Origin: Schistocephalus solidus
Taxonomy: Eukaryota > Platyhelminthes > Cestoda > Diphyllobothriidea > Diphyllobothriidae
DNA: 64,000 nt
Assembly: GCA_017591395.1 (NCBI GenBank)
Contig: WEDG01003337.1
Span: forward strand, 1-64,000
Direction of reading: 5' to 3'
Numbering within the stretch: the first letter of the stretch is position 1; every line of letters begins with the position of its first letter. Both the position numbers and the translations under genes were made by a program. This document shows positions 1 to 46,189 of this stretch, one piece after another. The notes below the pieces were generated by a model, which worked only from the letters and a program-made list of their open reading frames with translations, was not told the origin of the DNA and searched no databases.

Positions 1-178
1 TTCTTGACTCTGTCTCTGACACCGGGCTCAGGTGGGGAGGAGTAGAGAGTGCGGTAGCTGCAGCGCAAGGCTACTATCACTTAAAACTTATTCACGCGCA
101 AGTCACCGTCGCTGCTCCACCCTTCCATGGAGCATACGGTGGACATAGTCGAAATCGACGGTCGAACAGCCGGGTTGT
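1..178 (+). repeat. SINE-like family S copy, 3' portion
   Basis: This matches the dispersed family recognised by GAGTGCGGTAGCTGCAGCGC, a CTATCACTTAAAAC block and the 3' end GTCGAAATCGACGGTCGAAC. It abuts a Penelope remnant at about 178. The same block recurs at least ten times in this window in both orientations. Confidence 0.8.
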
Positions 179-875
179 GTTGCGATTGCGTGCGTGTCCG
201 CCATGGACTCACCCATGTTCGGATGCACGTTAAACCCATGTTCACGTTGGCTCTTTCGATCATTGAACTGCGTCCGGAGGGCTTGGTAGGCCGTAGGAAG
301 CGTTACACAACGATTGATGGAGGTTGTTCCCGTGTGCCAAGCTTCGATTGTTTCCCTTGCCACGCGGTCACTTCCCCGACCAAGAATTTCAGCATTCTGG
401 AAGGCGAACGCGTGTCCAGAGTCTGCGCAATGGTCCGCCACCAAAGACTGCGGGTCCATTCTTCTTACCGCCCTCATGTGTTCTCCGACCCGGGTTTGTA
501 GACGTTTCCCGGTTTCTCCAATGTAGTTGACTGCGCAGAAATTGCATTGAACCCGGTAGATGACGTTTGTTGTTTCACCTCGGGGCAGAGGGGCCTTAGG
601 CCTCATAACCAGATGTCGAATGGTTGACTCCTGCTGGTGGGCGATGCCGATCCCCATCGGTCTTAGGAGACGGGAGACCGTTTCGAACACCATCAATGTA
701 TGGCAACGCTCGCCATATCTTTGGCTGTTCGGTCGGTGGCCTTCGGCTTTGCTGCACTGTCTGCTACGTTCGATGAAGTTGCGGGGATACCCGTTGGCCA
801 TGAAGAGGCGTTGGAGGTATCGAAGTTCTGCCTTCCTTTCGCGAGTCAGGCAGACCAGGAGGAGTGAGTTCCGTT
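175..875 (-). mobile_element. Penelope-like element remnant with GIY-YIG endonuclease domain
   Basis: A minus-strand ORF (Met at 801, open upstream to about 870) encodes the C-terminal part of a Penelope-like retroelement protein: RANGYPRNF-like text (MANGYPRNFIERS), then a GIY-YIG module with VIYRVQC, CAVNYIGETGKRLQTR and VGEHMRAVRR, then a His/Cys-containing HAFAF region and EAWHTG. GIY-YIG endonucleases at this position are diagnostic of Penelope-like elements. The reverse transcriptase is absent, and the 3' side runs into a SINE-like copy. It is a fragment, not a host gene. Confidence 0.85.
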
Positions 876-879
876 AGCG

Positions 880-3052
880 ATCGGTGAGAGTTTGTCAACT
901 AATGAAATTCGACCTGTTATTGTTACACCGGAGGTCACATAATCAATGGCATAACCATCGTAGACCACGAGGACGGGTGCAAAAATTCGGGTTTAGTAAC
1001 GTACAGTATATTGCCTAGCTCATGAAATGCCGGAAGCAAAAGTTGAGGTGGTAGTAAGGCACACACTTTATTGCGTTATTTTTGTTTGTTGGACTGAATT
1101 TATGCGCGCAAAGTTGTTCAGTAATGAGGACTATACTTCAGATCATTTTATTTAGGGAAATCCGGCGTTTATTGATATCCAGGAATTTTCCTACGCTATT
1201 GAAAGCTACGGATCAAAATACTTTGTTTATGTGCGTTTTACAATAAAGGAACATTAATATAATCCGGAAAAAGTTTAAATATATCCCTTTAGAGTACAGT
1301 AGATTTGGTTTTGCGTTCACGAAAATTAGGTAAATGCAACTATGAGAAATCGCATTGTATCCAGGAAAATGAGGATAGATTCAGTGTTGCAAATTTGTGA
1401 CATTTTTTACCAAAAAAATCAGCAATAAACTTTGTGATCGTACTTTGTTTTATCAAACCGATAACTAGGAGTTATATGAGAAGCCACAAGATGCCATCAA
1501 TTGTCTGTATCACGGCGTACGCGAAAGATGTCATGACAATTTCTATGTGCAACTAACTATGAACGAATAAGAAAAAATGAAAGGGAAAGGGCCGAAGATA
1601 GACATTTCTTCGCAAAATCCAAGTATATATTCGGCCACTCGGTTGTGAATTTGCAATCTTCGAAAGGGACCGAAAAGTAAGCAAATATAGCGAAAAACGC
1701 GCCAAAAGAAAAAATTAAGTGAGTTCTTTCATTTTTAGCAGGCATTTTTCCATTATTTTCAACGAAGTCGGTCGAAGGTTCCGCTTTTTTCCTTGACTTT
1801 ATATTGGAAAAATGTTAAATAGGCAGACATTCGATAACGAAATATCTAATTAAAGTGTTTTTTTGAATAATGTAACTTATTATAAGTTTTTCAAATTGAT
1901 TTTAGGCCTAATAATTGCTAAATTACGTTGTGGGCGCTTATTTTTCTCAACAACGAGTTTGCATGGTTGGGTAAGTCTAAAACTATGATCAAAACGGCCA
2001 TCTGCATTAAAAAGAATGTCCCAAAACGCATAACGTCGGTAAATGCGTTTAAGAAATATCTTATTTTGAAGGTTTCGATAAGCACATATAAGAGAATCTA
2101 CATTTATGGGCAATGGACAGAAAACACAGGAAACCGTAAACTATTCATCACTATTTCAAGGACGATCTGAAACCCATAGTAATCCAACACCCAAAATACT
2201 GATAAAGAAATTTTATAAAAGTAAAGTCCTCTTAACATGCATAATATGGTAAGTTTCCGATTTCACCAGACAATTCTACTTAAATTTATTAGTCACTGAA
2301 GGGTGTGTCATCATGTGAGCTTATAAAATATTTTATTCCTGTGACGTCCCTGCCAGCGCAATTAAGAGAAAATCTGTTTGCATTAGACAATGTACAAACC
2401 GCCGATTTGCATGAAACCGTGTTGGAATATTTACTCGAAATTTAGGCTGCTTGGAAACGACCATACTTTCCGTTGCCCTTAATCTGGAAGGCTACTACCG
2501 TGGAATATACACTAAAGGGCTATTTTCAAAATTACTTATACTTGTGTAGGTTTTATTCACCCATTTTTTATATACAAAGCCACCCTGTACAATTAAAACT
2601 TCAAGTTAATTAGCTAACTCGATGCTTCCCGTTTTCGGAATGTGGCGCTTTTCTAAAAATGTAGTATTTCTAAACAGTAATATTAATTTTTAAATTAAAA
2701 CATGCCTTCTTTTAACTAACGGTCGATGCTTTACGACTGCAAAACTTTAAGGCACGCAGTGTGTATCTTATTTCGCGTAACGGACCTTTTCTCATGAAAT
2801 CCATGAGATTTCATGAGATAGAGCAGGTACTGTACGCTTGAACTCTGTACGCCCACCCCCTTGCTACTGGCGATAAACGAACATTGTGTCATAGGACACA
2901 TGCAACATATAATACAGAGGTATAGTGCTAAGTGTGCAACAAGCAAGACGTCATGAGATAGGGCAGGTACTGTACGCTTGCGCCGCATCTGCTTTACTCT
3001 CGTCTTTCACATCCGCCCTCCAACGCCACACGACCGGAGGTGGGTGCTACTG
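880..3052. other. AT-rich stretch without a recognisable gene
   Basis: Only short ORFs (under 90 codons) with no recognisable motif are present. It lies downstream of the last DYRK exon seen, so it may hold that gene's 3' UTR or a last exon that I cannot identify. A 30-bp direct repeat (TCATGAGATAGAGCAGGTAC-type) occurs at about 2810-2840 and 2951-2980. Confidence 0.5.
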
Positions 3053-35925
<32,873 letters not shown>

Positions 35926-35929
35926 GAGC

Positions 35930-38520
35930 CCAGGAGGATTGAAGTGATTTGCCTTCAAGATATATGATTAAACGATGCTATTGACTCGCAAATAATTACT
36001 CCTCCGTCCTTCTGCAGCTTTCAAACTGATAAGCAGTCTTTATCATGCAGCAGAGGTAGAGGGGTGGCTACATTTGTCCTTATTTTCATACTCTGGTGAT
36101 TTAACAGACGGTATCGCTGTCACATGCAAACCCCGATTGCTAAATACTTTAAAAAACATTATATTTGATAACATGTATATGCCCTCTTTACTTGCGAAGG
36201 TGATCAAGTCCGATTTTTCAGCCTTTCACAAAACGTGCCATATTGTTTTGCGAGCATATCATTCTCTTACGCAATTATAATCGTGTGAGCCTATGTCTCT
36301 TTACACTGTTAGGCTTTAATGATCTTGTTTACTTCAATACTCACGAGGACGCCCCTGTCGATCACATTTCGATCAGTTTTTCCTTGTTAAAAACTGAGCT
36401 CCATTGTCAGGCTCCGATCATGCTGTGATATTAGGCCTTCCAAAAATTTATTCCCCTTCTAGCGTGCGCTGTTAAACAAACGCGAGAAAAAAATTAGGGT
36501 TGGCAACACGCCCTCAACAAAACATTTGCTTGCTGCAGACGTCTAAATCTTACATTCTCTCCGCTTTCCACAAACAATCGAAGGTCGAATTGTGTTCTAG
36601 TTACATCTTAACATTTTTTAAGTGAAATGTTTAATATTTGCTGCTTTCTGGATGCTAAGACCTGACAAAAATGTTTTCCCCCCATCTAAAGTTTTTGAAA
36701 CGTAAAAAGGAACTCTTCTGCAAACGTCCTACTAAAAAGAGAGATTGCCAGACTGACAGAGCGACCTGTTTGTTAGTCAGATTTTTGCCTCTTCTTTTCC
36801 CCTTCTTTTTCTCTTTCTTCTATCGAACTTCGGAGGAATCTGAAGCGTCTGACTAACCAATGCAGCCAACTGGCACATGTGGATGCCGATTTAGATTCTT
36901 TAAATAAAAATTTTATCCTCACTCCCACTCACTCTAACCTTCCCTCAAACAATATTTTGCTACTACCTTGGGCCTTCTCTCCTTTGTCTGTTGCAACAGT
37001 GCAAAAAAACCTCAAAAAGGTCCGTGGTGCAACAGCTGCCGAGCCGGATGGTGTCTCAACCTTTCTATTTAAATCTTGCTGCTCTCAGATAGGCCTTGTT
37101 TTGACACAGCGTATTACCATGTTCTTTAAGGAGTCCAAGATCTCTGACGCCTGGCGTACGGTAAAAATCACTTTCACGCCTACAAAAATGCAATACTCTT
37201 ATTCCTAAATCTTTTTGTCCTGTCAGCATTTACGCCCTCCTAACAATTGCTGAAACAGTTGTCTTAAATATTAGTAGACCATGCTCCTCCAATTTTTCCG
37301 ATCACTTAAAATCTGCATATGAGGCCAGGCGTAGTAACCCAGAGGCTGTTCCTCTTGCGGTTCATTTTGCTCCAAGAGATTTAGACACGGGTTGTTGTGC
37401 TTACGCACACGCATTTCGTGGCAACTCGTTCGCCTTCATTACTATCCAGCGCCGTCGCCTCCTTAAAAAAAAACAACCGCGTGATGCTCTTCCGGCTGGC
37501 CTATCTCTGGGCTTCGAGATTATTTTACTTCCGCACTCAATTTGTCCAATCCGGCAAGCGGAAATCTACAATCCTTTCCAGTAACTGTGGCGTTCTTCAA
37601 GGATCAAACTAATTCCCTCACCTCTTCTCCCTCCACAGTGACGATTTGAGATCGCCAAACTACCGTCTGTATGTTAAATATGCTGACGATATGGTTGTTG
37701 GCCATTTTCTTAAAAATCAACTACATCTCCAGTTTCTGAAGGATGGCCTGGACCCCGTCTCAGCATGGTCGTTAGAAGATGGTCTTTTACCGAATAGACT
37801 AAAATCAGTCCAGTGTGCCTTCCGACTGCGACCCGCTCCCAGTCGTGAATCCTTGGAGTTCTTCCCAACGAGGGTCCCTCGATCCGGTACCTTGGTGCTA
37901 CTCTGACATCAAATCCTTCATTCTCCCTTCATATTGAAACTTTTTTTCACTAATATTCGTAAACTTCTTTATTACAGTAATCGTTTATGTTCCTCTCACA
38001 CACCCCAACCTCCTAACCTAGATATTTATAGATGTCTGCATTCTCCCCCTTATTCTCTATTGTTCTCCTGCTATTTTTTCCAGATTTGCTCAAAAGATAT
38101 GGGGATTTTAAAACGTCTCTCCCGAATGCTATCTTCGGATGCTGTTGTTTAAGTTGATATGATAGTTCAAGGAAACTCGCTGATCGAATTCTCGAGTATG
38201 TTTTCTATCAACTTCATTCTGATCTAATTACTGCGGAGTCTTTCCGTCCCACGCATCGAGGCTTTTGACATACCTTAGCATGCCAGCTTTCAATATTACC
38301 GTTTCTGGCACGCAACCTTACATGCAAAGATTCATAAATCCATAAACTACGACTGGAACTATCTCCTCCTAATAGGTTTCATTCTTATGTAAACATTTTG
38401 ACTCTGGCCTAATTTGTTAATTTATCCTCTTGTCACAATGAATGTAGCCAATATTGCTGAAAATTTTGAATGTTAATTTTAAAACAAAGCGTATTCTAAG
38501 CTCTCTCTCTCTCTCTCACT
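35930..38520 (+). mobile_element. CR1/Rex-like LINE, nearly full-length but decayed
   Basis: Endonuclease remnants come first (VICLQD, SFQTDKQSLSCSRGRGVATF, DHISISFSLL; about 35940-36430). RT follows: ATAAEPDGVSTFLFKSC (an AAGPDG-type motif), AYEARRS…AVHFA, a region equivalent to an AFNTIQRRRLL motif, RKSTILSSNCGVLQGSN, and the catalytic LYVKYADDMVVGH at about 37660-37710. The RT tail (ILKRLSRML) lies near 38100. It ends in a CT run after AAAACAAAGCG. Stops occur at several points. The clade is a guess from the motif style. Confidence 0.8.
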
Positions 38521-40340
38521 CTCAAAAGAAGAATTTCCGAGTGTATTGGTAGTAGATTTGCAACATACCTAGAAAGAGGAGTAAAACTAAGGTCCGGACA
38601 AAATTTAAAGTCCATTGAACGCGGCGTTCAATCAATGGTAGGAGAGTCAAACACCAGGCTCGTAAACTGCCTAAACTGACAGTAATGCTCTTCGTAACCA
38701 AGGCAAAATGAGAATGAATTAAAGGGTGGTGGATAGAGTGAAGGGATGCAGGGTTCGAACGTTTCAAACGGCGATAACACGTGCTAACGAAAGGTAATGC
38801 GACTAACCAAATTTAAAAGACAATTCTCGTAAAACTGCAGGGATGGTAAATAATTACTTAATGCATCTGGCTGAAGTTCTATAGGAACTGAAAACCAGTC
38901 GGCAAAATACGCTCGACCTAGACAATGTTTTTTTTCCCTTCAGCATAATCACAGTCGGCCGCCGCAAAGGTGCTTACACAAAAGCCACTATCTGACTGTG
39001 TATTCAGGTTCTGTTTGATGATAGTCACTACATAAAAATCCCAGAAGCAATATTTTCAACCTGAAGTTATAGACACCAAGGTCGGTCAATGTCTCACGAG
39101 TTTCAGCACATAATGCGATCAGTACACGACATTTTGTCCGTCGTAATTCAGGACGTCCACCACGCGCCTCATGGAATAGGTGCAGAAGTATTGCCAACGT
39201 GAGCGTGAATTATGTTGTAGTGAAGCATACTTGCACCGCATCTACAGCACCCAATCAATCATAATGCGCCTTGCTCCAATGGCAGGACAAAGTGGACGTG
39301 GACGCCATGGCTAACAAGGTTATAGGCGTGCCACAAACGATTCTGTCCCAAAAGCATATACCAGGCTTTCACTAAAGACTAGTGAGCCAATCGCGTATGA
39401 ATTAGCTTCGGCTTGCCGCGGACATTTGCCTCAGTGAAGTAGTCTTATCCAACCAGAAAACACAATAAAGGTAGTCGATTCAGATTTTCACAGTGTAGGA
39501 CAGCCGGCAGGGAAGAGTAAACAAAAAAACCAAGCCACTCTAAATGAGACCACCTTTTTGCCGAATGCCCACGACTAGCCTTTGTGAATGTATACCCATC
39601 GAACGCATTTTCTGTCCCCCCCCCCAACGCTTCATTCAGACACCCTCAAAAGTAACAGTGGCTTTGATCATCTAATCAGTCTCTTACACTTCTATTGCCC
39701 AAAATTCTCAAACTTAAAGCAGTGCGTAGGATCGACGGATGTCACGTGTTTCGGGCATAACAAGGCAGAATCCATGATGTGTGGCGAAGACAAAAGGGTC
39801 AGCCGAGGAGAGGGGGGGAGGGGGGGGAGACCGATTTGGCATGAAAATGGCTTCTTCCCTGTGCCAGAAGATAAGGGCTCGATTAAAAAACCAAAAGGTG
39901 GAGAGAGGAGGGTGGATCCCTCCAGTCCCAGCGCTGCTTTTTACTGTCTGCCTCCCTGCCCTCCCTCCCCCATAGTTCTACCAATTACGCCAGGTGCCGT
40001 GGGATGACCGCTTTGTGATGGGCGCGACAAGCACAACAGCACAGTCGACTTCTTCCTATAGGCGTCCAATACCAACAAAAATCGGGTAATTTAACCGAAT
40101 TCGCACTACTTGGAGCAGTTAATCATCTTCTAACCTCGCCCTCCCCCCAGGAAATAAGAGCGGATTCTCAACGCCTTTTCTGACAATAAAATCTTGTTAC
40201 GTGACAGTGGCGTGCATCGACCTCTAGCCCGCCTACAAGATGGAAATGGGCCGTTTCATTCTGCCTTAGCGCTACAGCCCACGCATACAGTCTTATCAGG
40301 GCTGGCACCAAAAATCGGAGGGGTTGCAAGGTAGACACGG
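38521..40340. other. Intergenic stretch with one decayed SINE-like copy
   Basis: 39130-39275 (minus) resembles the family S 3' block (CCACCACGCGCCTCATGG; CGCATCTACAGCACC). G- and C-rich runs at 39806-39830 and 39952-39970. No gene recognised. Confidence 0.45.
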
Positions 40341-40344
40341 ACGC

Positions 40345-41050
<706 letters not shown>

Positions 41051-43149
41051 GTATCGGCGAGCTGTTTGCGCACGACGCGCGTGTTCGAGCGGGCAGCTGA
41101 TGAGAAATATTTTTGGCCCTTCTAAGAGGGACGCTGTGTCTTGGTCGGCATCTTCATCAAACGATGGACCAAGTAAACCAGACGATACGCAGTAGACTCA
41201 ATTACTTAATAAGCATCAACCGAAATCCATTGCAGGCCACAGCAGCTGCCAGTGGGACCGGCAAGACCCTACGGGCAGTGCTTCGTCCGGAGGAGAGTGA
41301 GTGTGAGAGGGCAGTCGCCTTAGGACGCAGAAATGTGTCGACGCTATTAGGTTGGAGGCTAGCGATAGGTGATATGAAGAGCAAAATAACAGGTACGCAC
41401 ACAAATATAAAGATCAGTGCAGGCTACAGCGCGCAGTAAATGTCATCGATGTTACCACAAGCACCAAATACTATAACTTCAAACGATTGTTATCAATGCC
41501 CGATAACCGAGAGGGGATATGTGGAGGGGGCGAAACAACCTTACTGGTCACCCAAGCGGACACACTGACAACTTTAAGGAAAGCAAAAGTGGGTGTGGGT
41601 GTGTGAGCAAGCATCCGCTCACATGCACTGTGGGTTGGGTCTATAGGCGATTGCATGCAAGGCCAGCTTCTTGAAGGGAGCACTGGGAGAAGGGAGAGCA
41701 GGAAAGAGAGATGAGTGAGGGGGGGGGGGCATTTCAATCGACTGGGTTTACACAAAGGACACATGGGCCGGCAAATACTGTCGTTGCCTATGGAGATTCG
41801 AAGTGACCACCTGAAACGCGCTAAACAAATCCAATTTTTGTCCGCAACTTCCACAAGAACGTTATGACGGTTAGAACAAAGTTCTCGTAGTTCAGGTTGC
41901 CCTCTAACTGAGCGGTCTTTAGCACGAAAGAATATCGCGAAGCATGGAACGGAAGCGGGGGGAGGGACGAATAAAAAAAAATTGAATGTTCCAGTCTATG
42001 AGAGATGGAATAGACGCTGACAGTCTCTGAGTAAAACCTGCAACTCTTCACCCTCCGAAGAGACACTCATGCAGCAATAAAGGACATTGGACCAGAAATA
42101 GGACGAACTAGACCCCCTTTCCAGCTGCCGCGGACGGGGAGGATAAAGAATAAGACTCGAACTACAGCAGCCTCGAGCAGTATGCCGTCTAGCTCTTTAT
42201 TGCGTTTTCAGTGCAGTGACCTAATGCAGACTGGGGATAAGAGTGGACACAGTGACCAATCAGGAATCTTATCCCGACATAAATTAGCTACAATGTATCG
42301 CGACTCTATCCCTAAGAGTAAACTATTAGCGAAAGGGGTACTGCCATCTCCGGCTGAACCTGTCTTTGTCAGTCGTTCTCTACTCTTGTTGATTTTCACG
42401 TTTTTCAACCCAACAGGACGAAAAAAAGGCTACCGTGAGACGCAAGTTAGACAATTGAGCAAAATCCTGAAAAAACCATGGGCAGTCACGGAAGCACTAA
42501 AGACCTACGGACAAACCTCAAAACTGGAGCGGTAGAGAGAGTAAGTGAGAGGAATAGGCCTATTCAAGCCTCTTTGGCGTGACTAGACAACAACTTGCCA
42601 TAGTTCAGGCAGAATAAGTTTAATGATTGACAGTATAGATGGAGAAAACATCAAATCTAAAAAGCCAGAAAGACATACTCCAACTACACTCCTATAGCCT
42701 CAGTTTAAAGTAAACGTGAAGGCCTTGCTGATGGGCGTCCGCGGTTTGCATTAGACAAAATCGCCAACAGACGCGACCCGCTAAAAGTACAGACGCGCTG
42801 CCCGCCAGCTGGCGCCAGCTCAGTCCGTGTCCTCGGTTCCCGCCAAGAGGTCAGGTATAGTCAAATGATAAGTCAAACGCGGTCAAGGCATTGAGATGTA
42901 CTCTGAATTCATGTAAGTTGACACATTCACATAAACGAAGCGGACTCGCGAGCACGCGGTCTCCTTAATGTGCGACAGTGCTATCAGAGCGCGGACGGGT
43001 GAGGTCGGGCACGCTGACGATCTTATAAAGTACCACAAAGTCGGATGACAGCATTGTGACATGGCGAATGTGAGCCACCATTAAAGAATTGTGCTTACTA
43101 ACGCTGCCTTCTGGGTAAATCTTTCAGCCAAAGTTTTAGAGGAAACAAC
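41051..43149. other. Intergenic stretch, nothing recognised
   Basis: ORFs up to 127 codons on both strands, with no motif and mutual overlap. A poly-G run is at 41721-41729. Confidence 0.5.
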
Positions 43150-44473
43150 CTACATTAGATTCCCTATCTTATAAAATGTCGACTGAAATTTTGAAGTGTG
43201 GTTTCGATTTGAACAAATTGCTTATATAGGGTTGTTAGATTGACTATCTTGCAGTCTAATTCCAAAATATTTCTGTCACATTAGGATGCCGGCTTTTGTA
43301 ACCACCTGCAAAAAGTGAAAACTGCAAAAAATGTATGTATTTGGCTCACTGATTTTCACTGTCCTTTTAAATTCATATATATTTTATAGATAAAAAGACA
43401 CAAAATAATTTACTTTTTATATTCGTTTGGTAGCAAATCGCGTCTTCTCCAAATATTATACTTGACGAAAGTGTATATTTCGGTTTTAAAATAGTTTCTA
43501 AATTGCCGAATAATTGTGAACCCTACCGACCAGTACACTTGAATACTACATGCTGTGTACCCTCTGTGTAAGGAAAATCCCACATTTCTCTACGCTATGA
43601 GGAAAAAGTAACAAATTTCTCATAATATTTTGCATTAGATGTGGATCATGTTGCATACATTATAGGGAACACTAAGAACCTTACGAATACGAGGTATTAT
43701 GAATGGACATTTTACTGTCTTCAAGAATCCCGTAATTAGAAACTTTTTTTAAAAAAAAAAACCCTTTCTTCAGGCATAATGTTTAGAGAAGACGCGATTT
43801 GCTACCAAAAGAGTATAAAAAGAAATCTTTTTGTGCTTGTTTTCTATAAAATATATGTGAGTTTAAAAGGACAATGAAAATCAGTGAAACGATAGTTCGA
43901 CCGTCGTAGTCCGACGATGTACACCGTATGCTCCATGGAAGGGTGGAGCAGGGACGGTGACTTGCGCGTGAATTAGTTTTGAGAGATAGTAGCCTTGCGC
44001 TGCAGCTACCGCACTCTTTCCTCCTCCCCCACCTGAGCCCGATGTCAAGGCAGATTCAAGAAGACCGGAGGCGGGAGAGGGCGCAGGTGGCTGGCGCGGC
44101 CGGGTCCCCTAAGTCCTAGCCACTCCTAGACGTGCCACCACACTTCCCATGTTCGGCATTTGTTAGCGGAGCACAACCCGAATAACGCATGCCGTGCCCT
44201 GATATGGCCCCCGTGTTGGTCCAACGCATCTACCACATGGTAAATCAGTGATACACATACATACTACTCAAGTAGCACTTTTTGCAGAGTATACTCTTTG
44301 TAGGTGGTCAAAAAAAGCTCGGTCAAAAGCCAGCATCCTAATGTGATAGAAATATCTTGGGGTTAGGCTGCAAGATAGTCAAGATAGCAACCCTATATAA
44401 GCAATTTGTTCGAATCAAAATCCACATTTCAAAATTTCCGCCGTCTTTTCATGAGAAAAGGAACCTACTGTAG
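43150..44473. mobile_element. Long foldback (palindromic) element with a nested SINE-like insertion
   Basis: The left arm 43150-43510 is the inverse of the right arm 43725-44473 once 43888-44251 is removed. Anchors: AGCAAATCGCG at 43432-43442 against 43795-43807; GCTTATATAGGGTTG (43221) against CAACCCTATATAAGC (44387); CACATTAGGATGC (43278) against its inverse near 44328. Original length about 960 bp. Ends read C(C)TACATTAG and CTACTGTAG. No ORF of note, so it is non-autonomous. Confidence 0.85.
43888..44241 (-). repeat. SINE-like family S, full-length, with target-site duplication
   Basis: 354 bp flanked by AAATCAGTGA on both sides (43878-43887 and 44242-44251). Removing it and one duplicate restores the symmetry of the surrounding palindrome. 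The inverse strand begins ACCATGTGGTAGATGCGTTG, carries GCAGCTACCGC-complement and TTGACATCGGGC blocks, and ends near CGGTCGAACTATCG. A TGGTAGATGCG box-A-like motif is visible at its start. Confidence 0.9.
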
Positions 44474-46135
44474 AACAATCCGAGCGGTCGTCGGAGGGGG
44501 GGGCACTTCTACACATAATTCCCAGGAAAGCTCATGAAAATACGGCTGACTACAGTATAAAAATACATGATACCGCGTTCGCGGGCACCGAAGAGCTCCG
44601 CAACCCTGGTCCAGTGGTGCAGGCTTATAGTATGAGAGGTCAATCGGGAACGGACTCTTGGGAGCGGATGCTGAAATGAGGGAATGTTTTTGGACCCTGG
44701 TACTCAAAGTCTGGCGGCATGCGACCTTTTTCAGCACAACGCGGATGTTTGCTGCTGCCTGACTCCTGACTCAGCCCTTGGGTTAATAAAAATCCCTGGA
44801 GTCAACTAACACTTCATCCTGCACTACAGCGGCCCAAACGGACCCGCCTGTACACAACTGCTGGAAAAAACCTAACGAAAAATATCCGATATAAGTTCAG
44901 TGACTATGCTACTATGAATATGCGCAATGATGCGAGCGTGTTCACTAAAAGAATGACTCGAAATTATGGAAAAAGAAGACAGAAATGCAAGGCTCTTGTA
45001 CGTGTACTTGGTATAGCAGTGAGCAGATGTAAGTGCTCCCTAAATGGGCTATGTGGTGGATGCGCTGGGTCAACACGGGAGGACACGGCAGGCGTTATTT
45101 GTGTTGACGGAGTGTGTGGGCACGCGTAGCTGCAACCTCACGCCGCGCCCCCTTCAAACGGGTTATGCTGCTATCACATTAGACAGCAGGAGACAGCACT
45201 GGCTCACAGCATGCTTTAGTCCTGTCAAGTCTGTGTGAGTTCTTATCTGTTGTGCCCTTAGAAGGGACCACGTGATAGATGCCCTGGATCAAAAAGGGGG
45301 CCGAAACAGGACATAACAGGTGTTATTGGCAATGTGCACTCAAAAAAATTGTCAAACATGGTGTATGCGGTAGTATGCCTTTGGTGCAGGTTCACGCCAC
45401 GCCAGCTACCTACCAGCCTCTGAAACGTGAAGACGGGCTCTGTCTGCACACCTACGAACTTCTATCGAGTTAAATCAACCCAGTCTAGGGTAGCGCTTCA
45501 TAGGGAAGAGGAGGCCTGTCACGCTAAACTCTCAAAAAAACTCCAAGACCGTAAAGTGCTGTGAGCAAATGCATTAATAGGGCGACGGCAACTTTTACTT
45601 CTGTTAGAAAGAACGCGAAAGGCGGATAAAAATAAACTGCGCAAAAGGCGTGAAGGGGGGAAGGGGAAGAGTGAGAGGGCGATCGAACACATTCCCACGA
45701 TAGGCCGGAGGACAGTTGGGAGCGAACTACTTGCCAGTTGGCGTGGTTTACGGGGCTTGGGAATCAGAAGGTGAACACAGTTGTCCACGCCGGAAGTAGG
45801 ACACACACGAGTAACAGTGACGTTAAACAGCGACATAAAACAAGTCTATATTCTGTTTTTAGTATATTCATGCCTAAAGGACGTTTATTGTCACTTACAC
45901 ATGCCAAAAGTTAAATTTTTAGGAAAAAATCCCGTTTCTAGCTGTAAATATTCTGCATTTTGGGCTCTCAATCAGAGTGCAATAAGATGCTTGAGTATAA
46001 TATTTATGGGCCCTTGGATACATATAGATTTTGGTGCCAACACCCTGGAACACCAACTTCGTTTAGGAGAGCAGCAATTTTGCTTTCAAGCAGAATTCTT
46101 AAAAATTGGCCAGAAAGCAAATGCCTCCACCTTAA
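44474..46135. other. Intergenic stretch, nothing recognised
   Basis: Short ORFs on both strands without motifs. It borders the 5' side of the zinc-finger RTE copy, whose exact 5' end I cannot place. Confidence 0.45.
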
Positions 46136-46189
46136 TTGGCTCAATCGAAATTGCCTCGGAAAACAGAGGTCTCAGAAGTGCTGTCCATG

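Noticed and set aside
103..801. Possible host GIY-YIG nuclease gene
   Set aside because: Sequence style and flanking text match the C-terminal domain of Penelope-like elements, and the copy is truncated by a SINE-like sequence.
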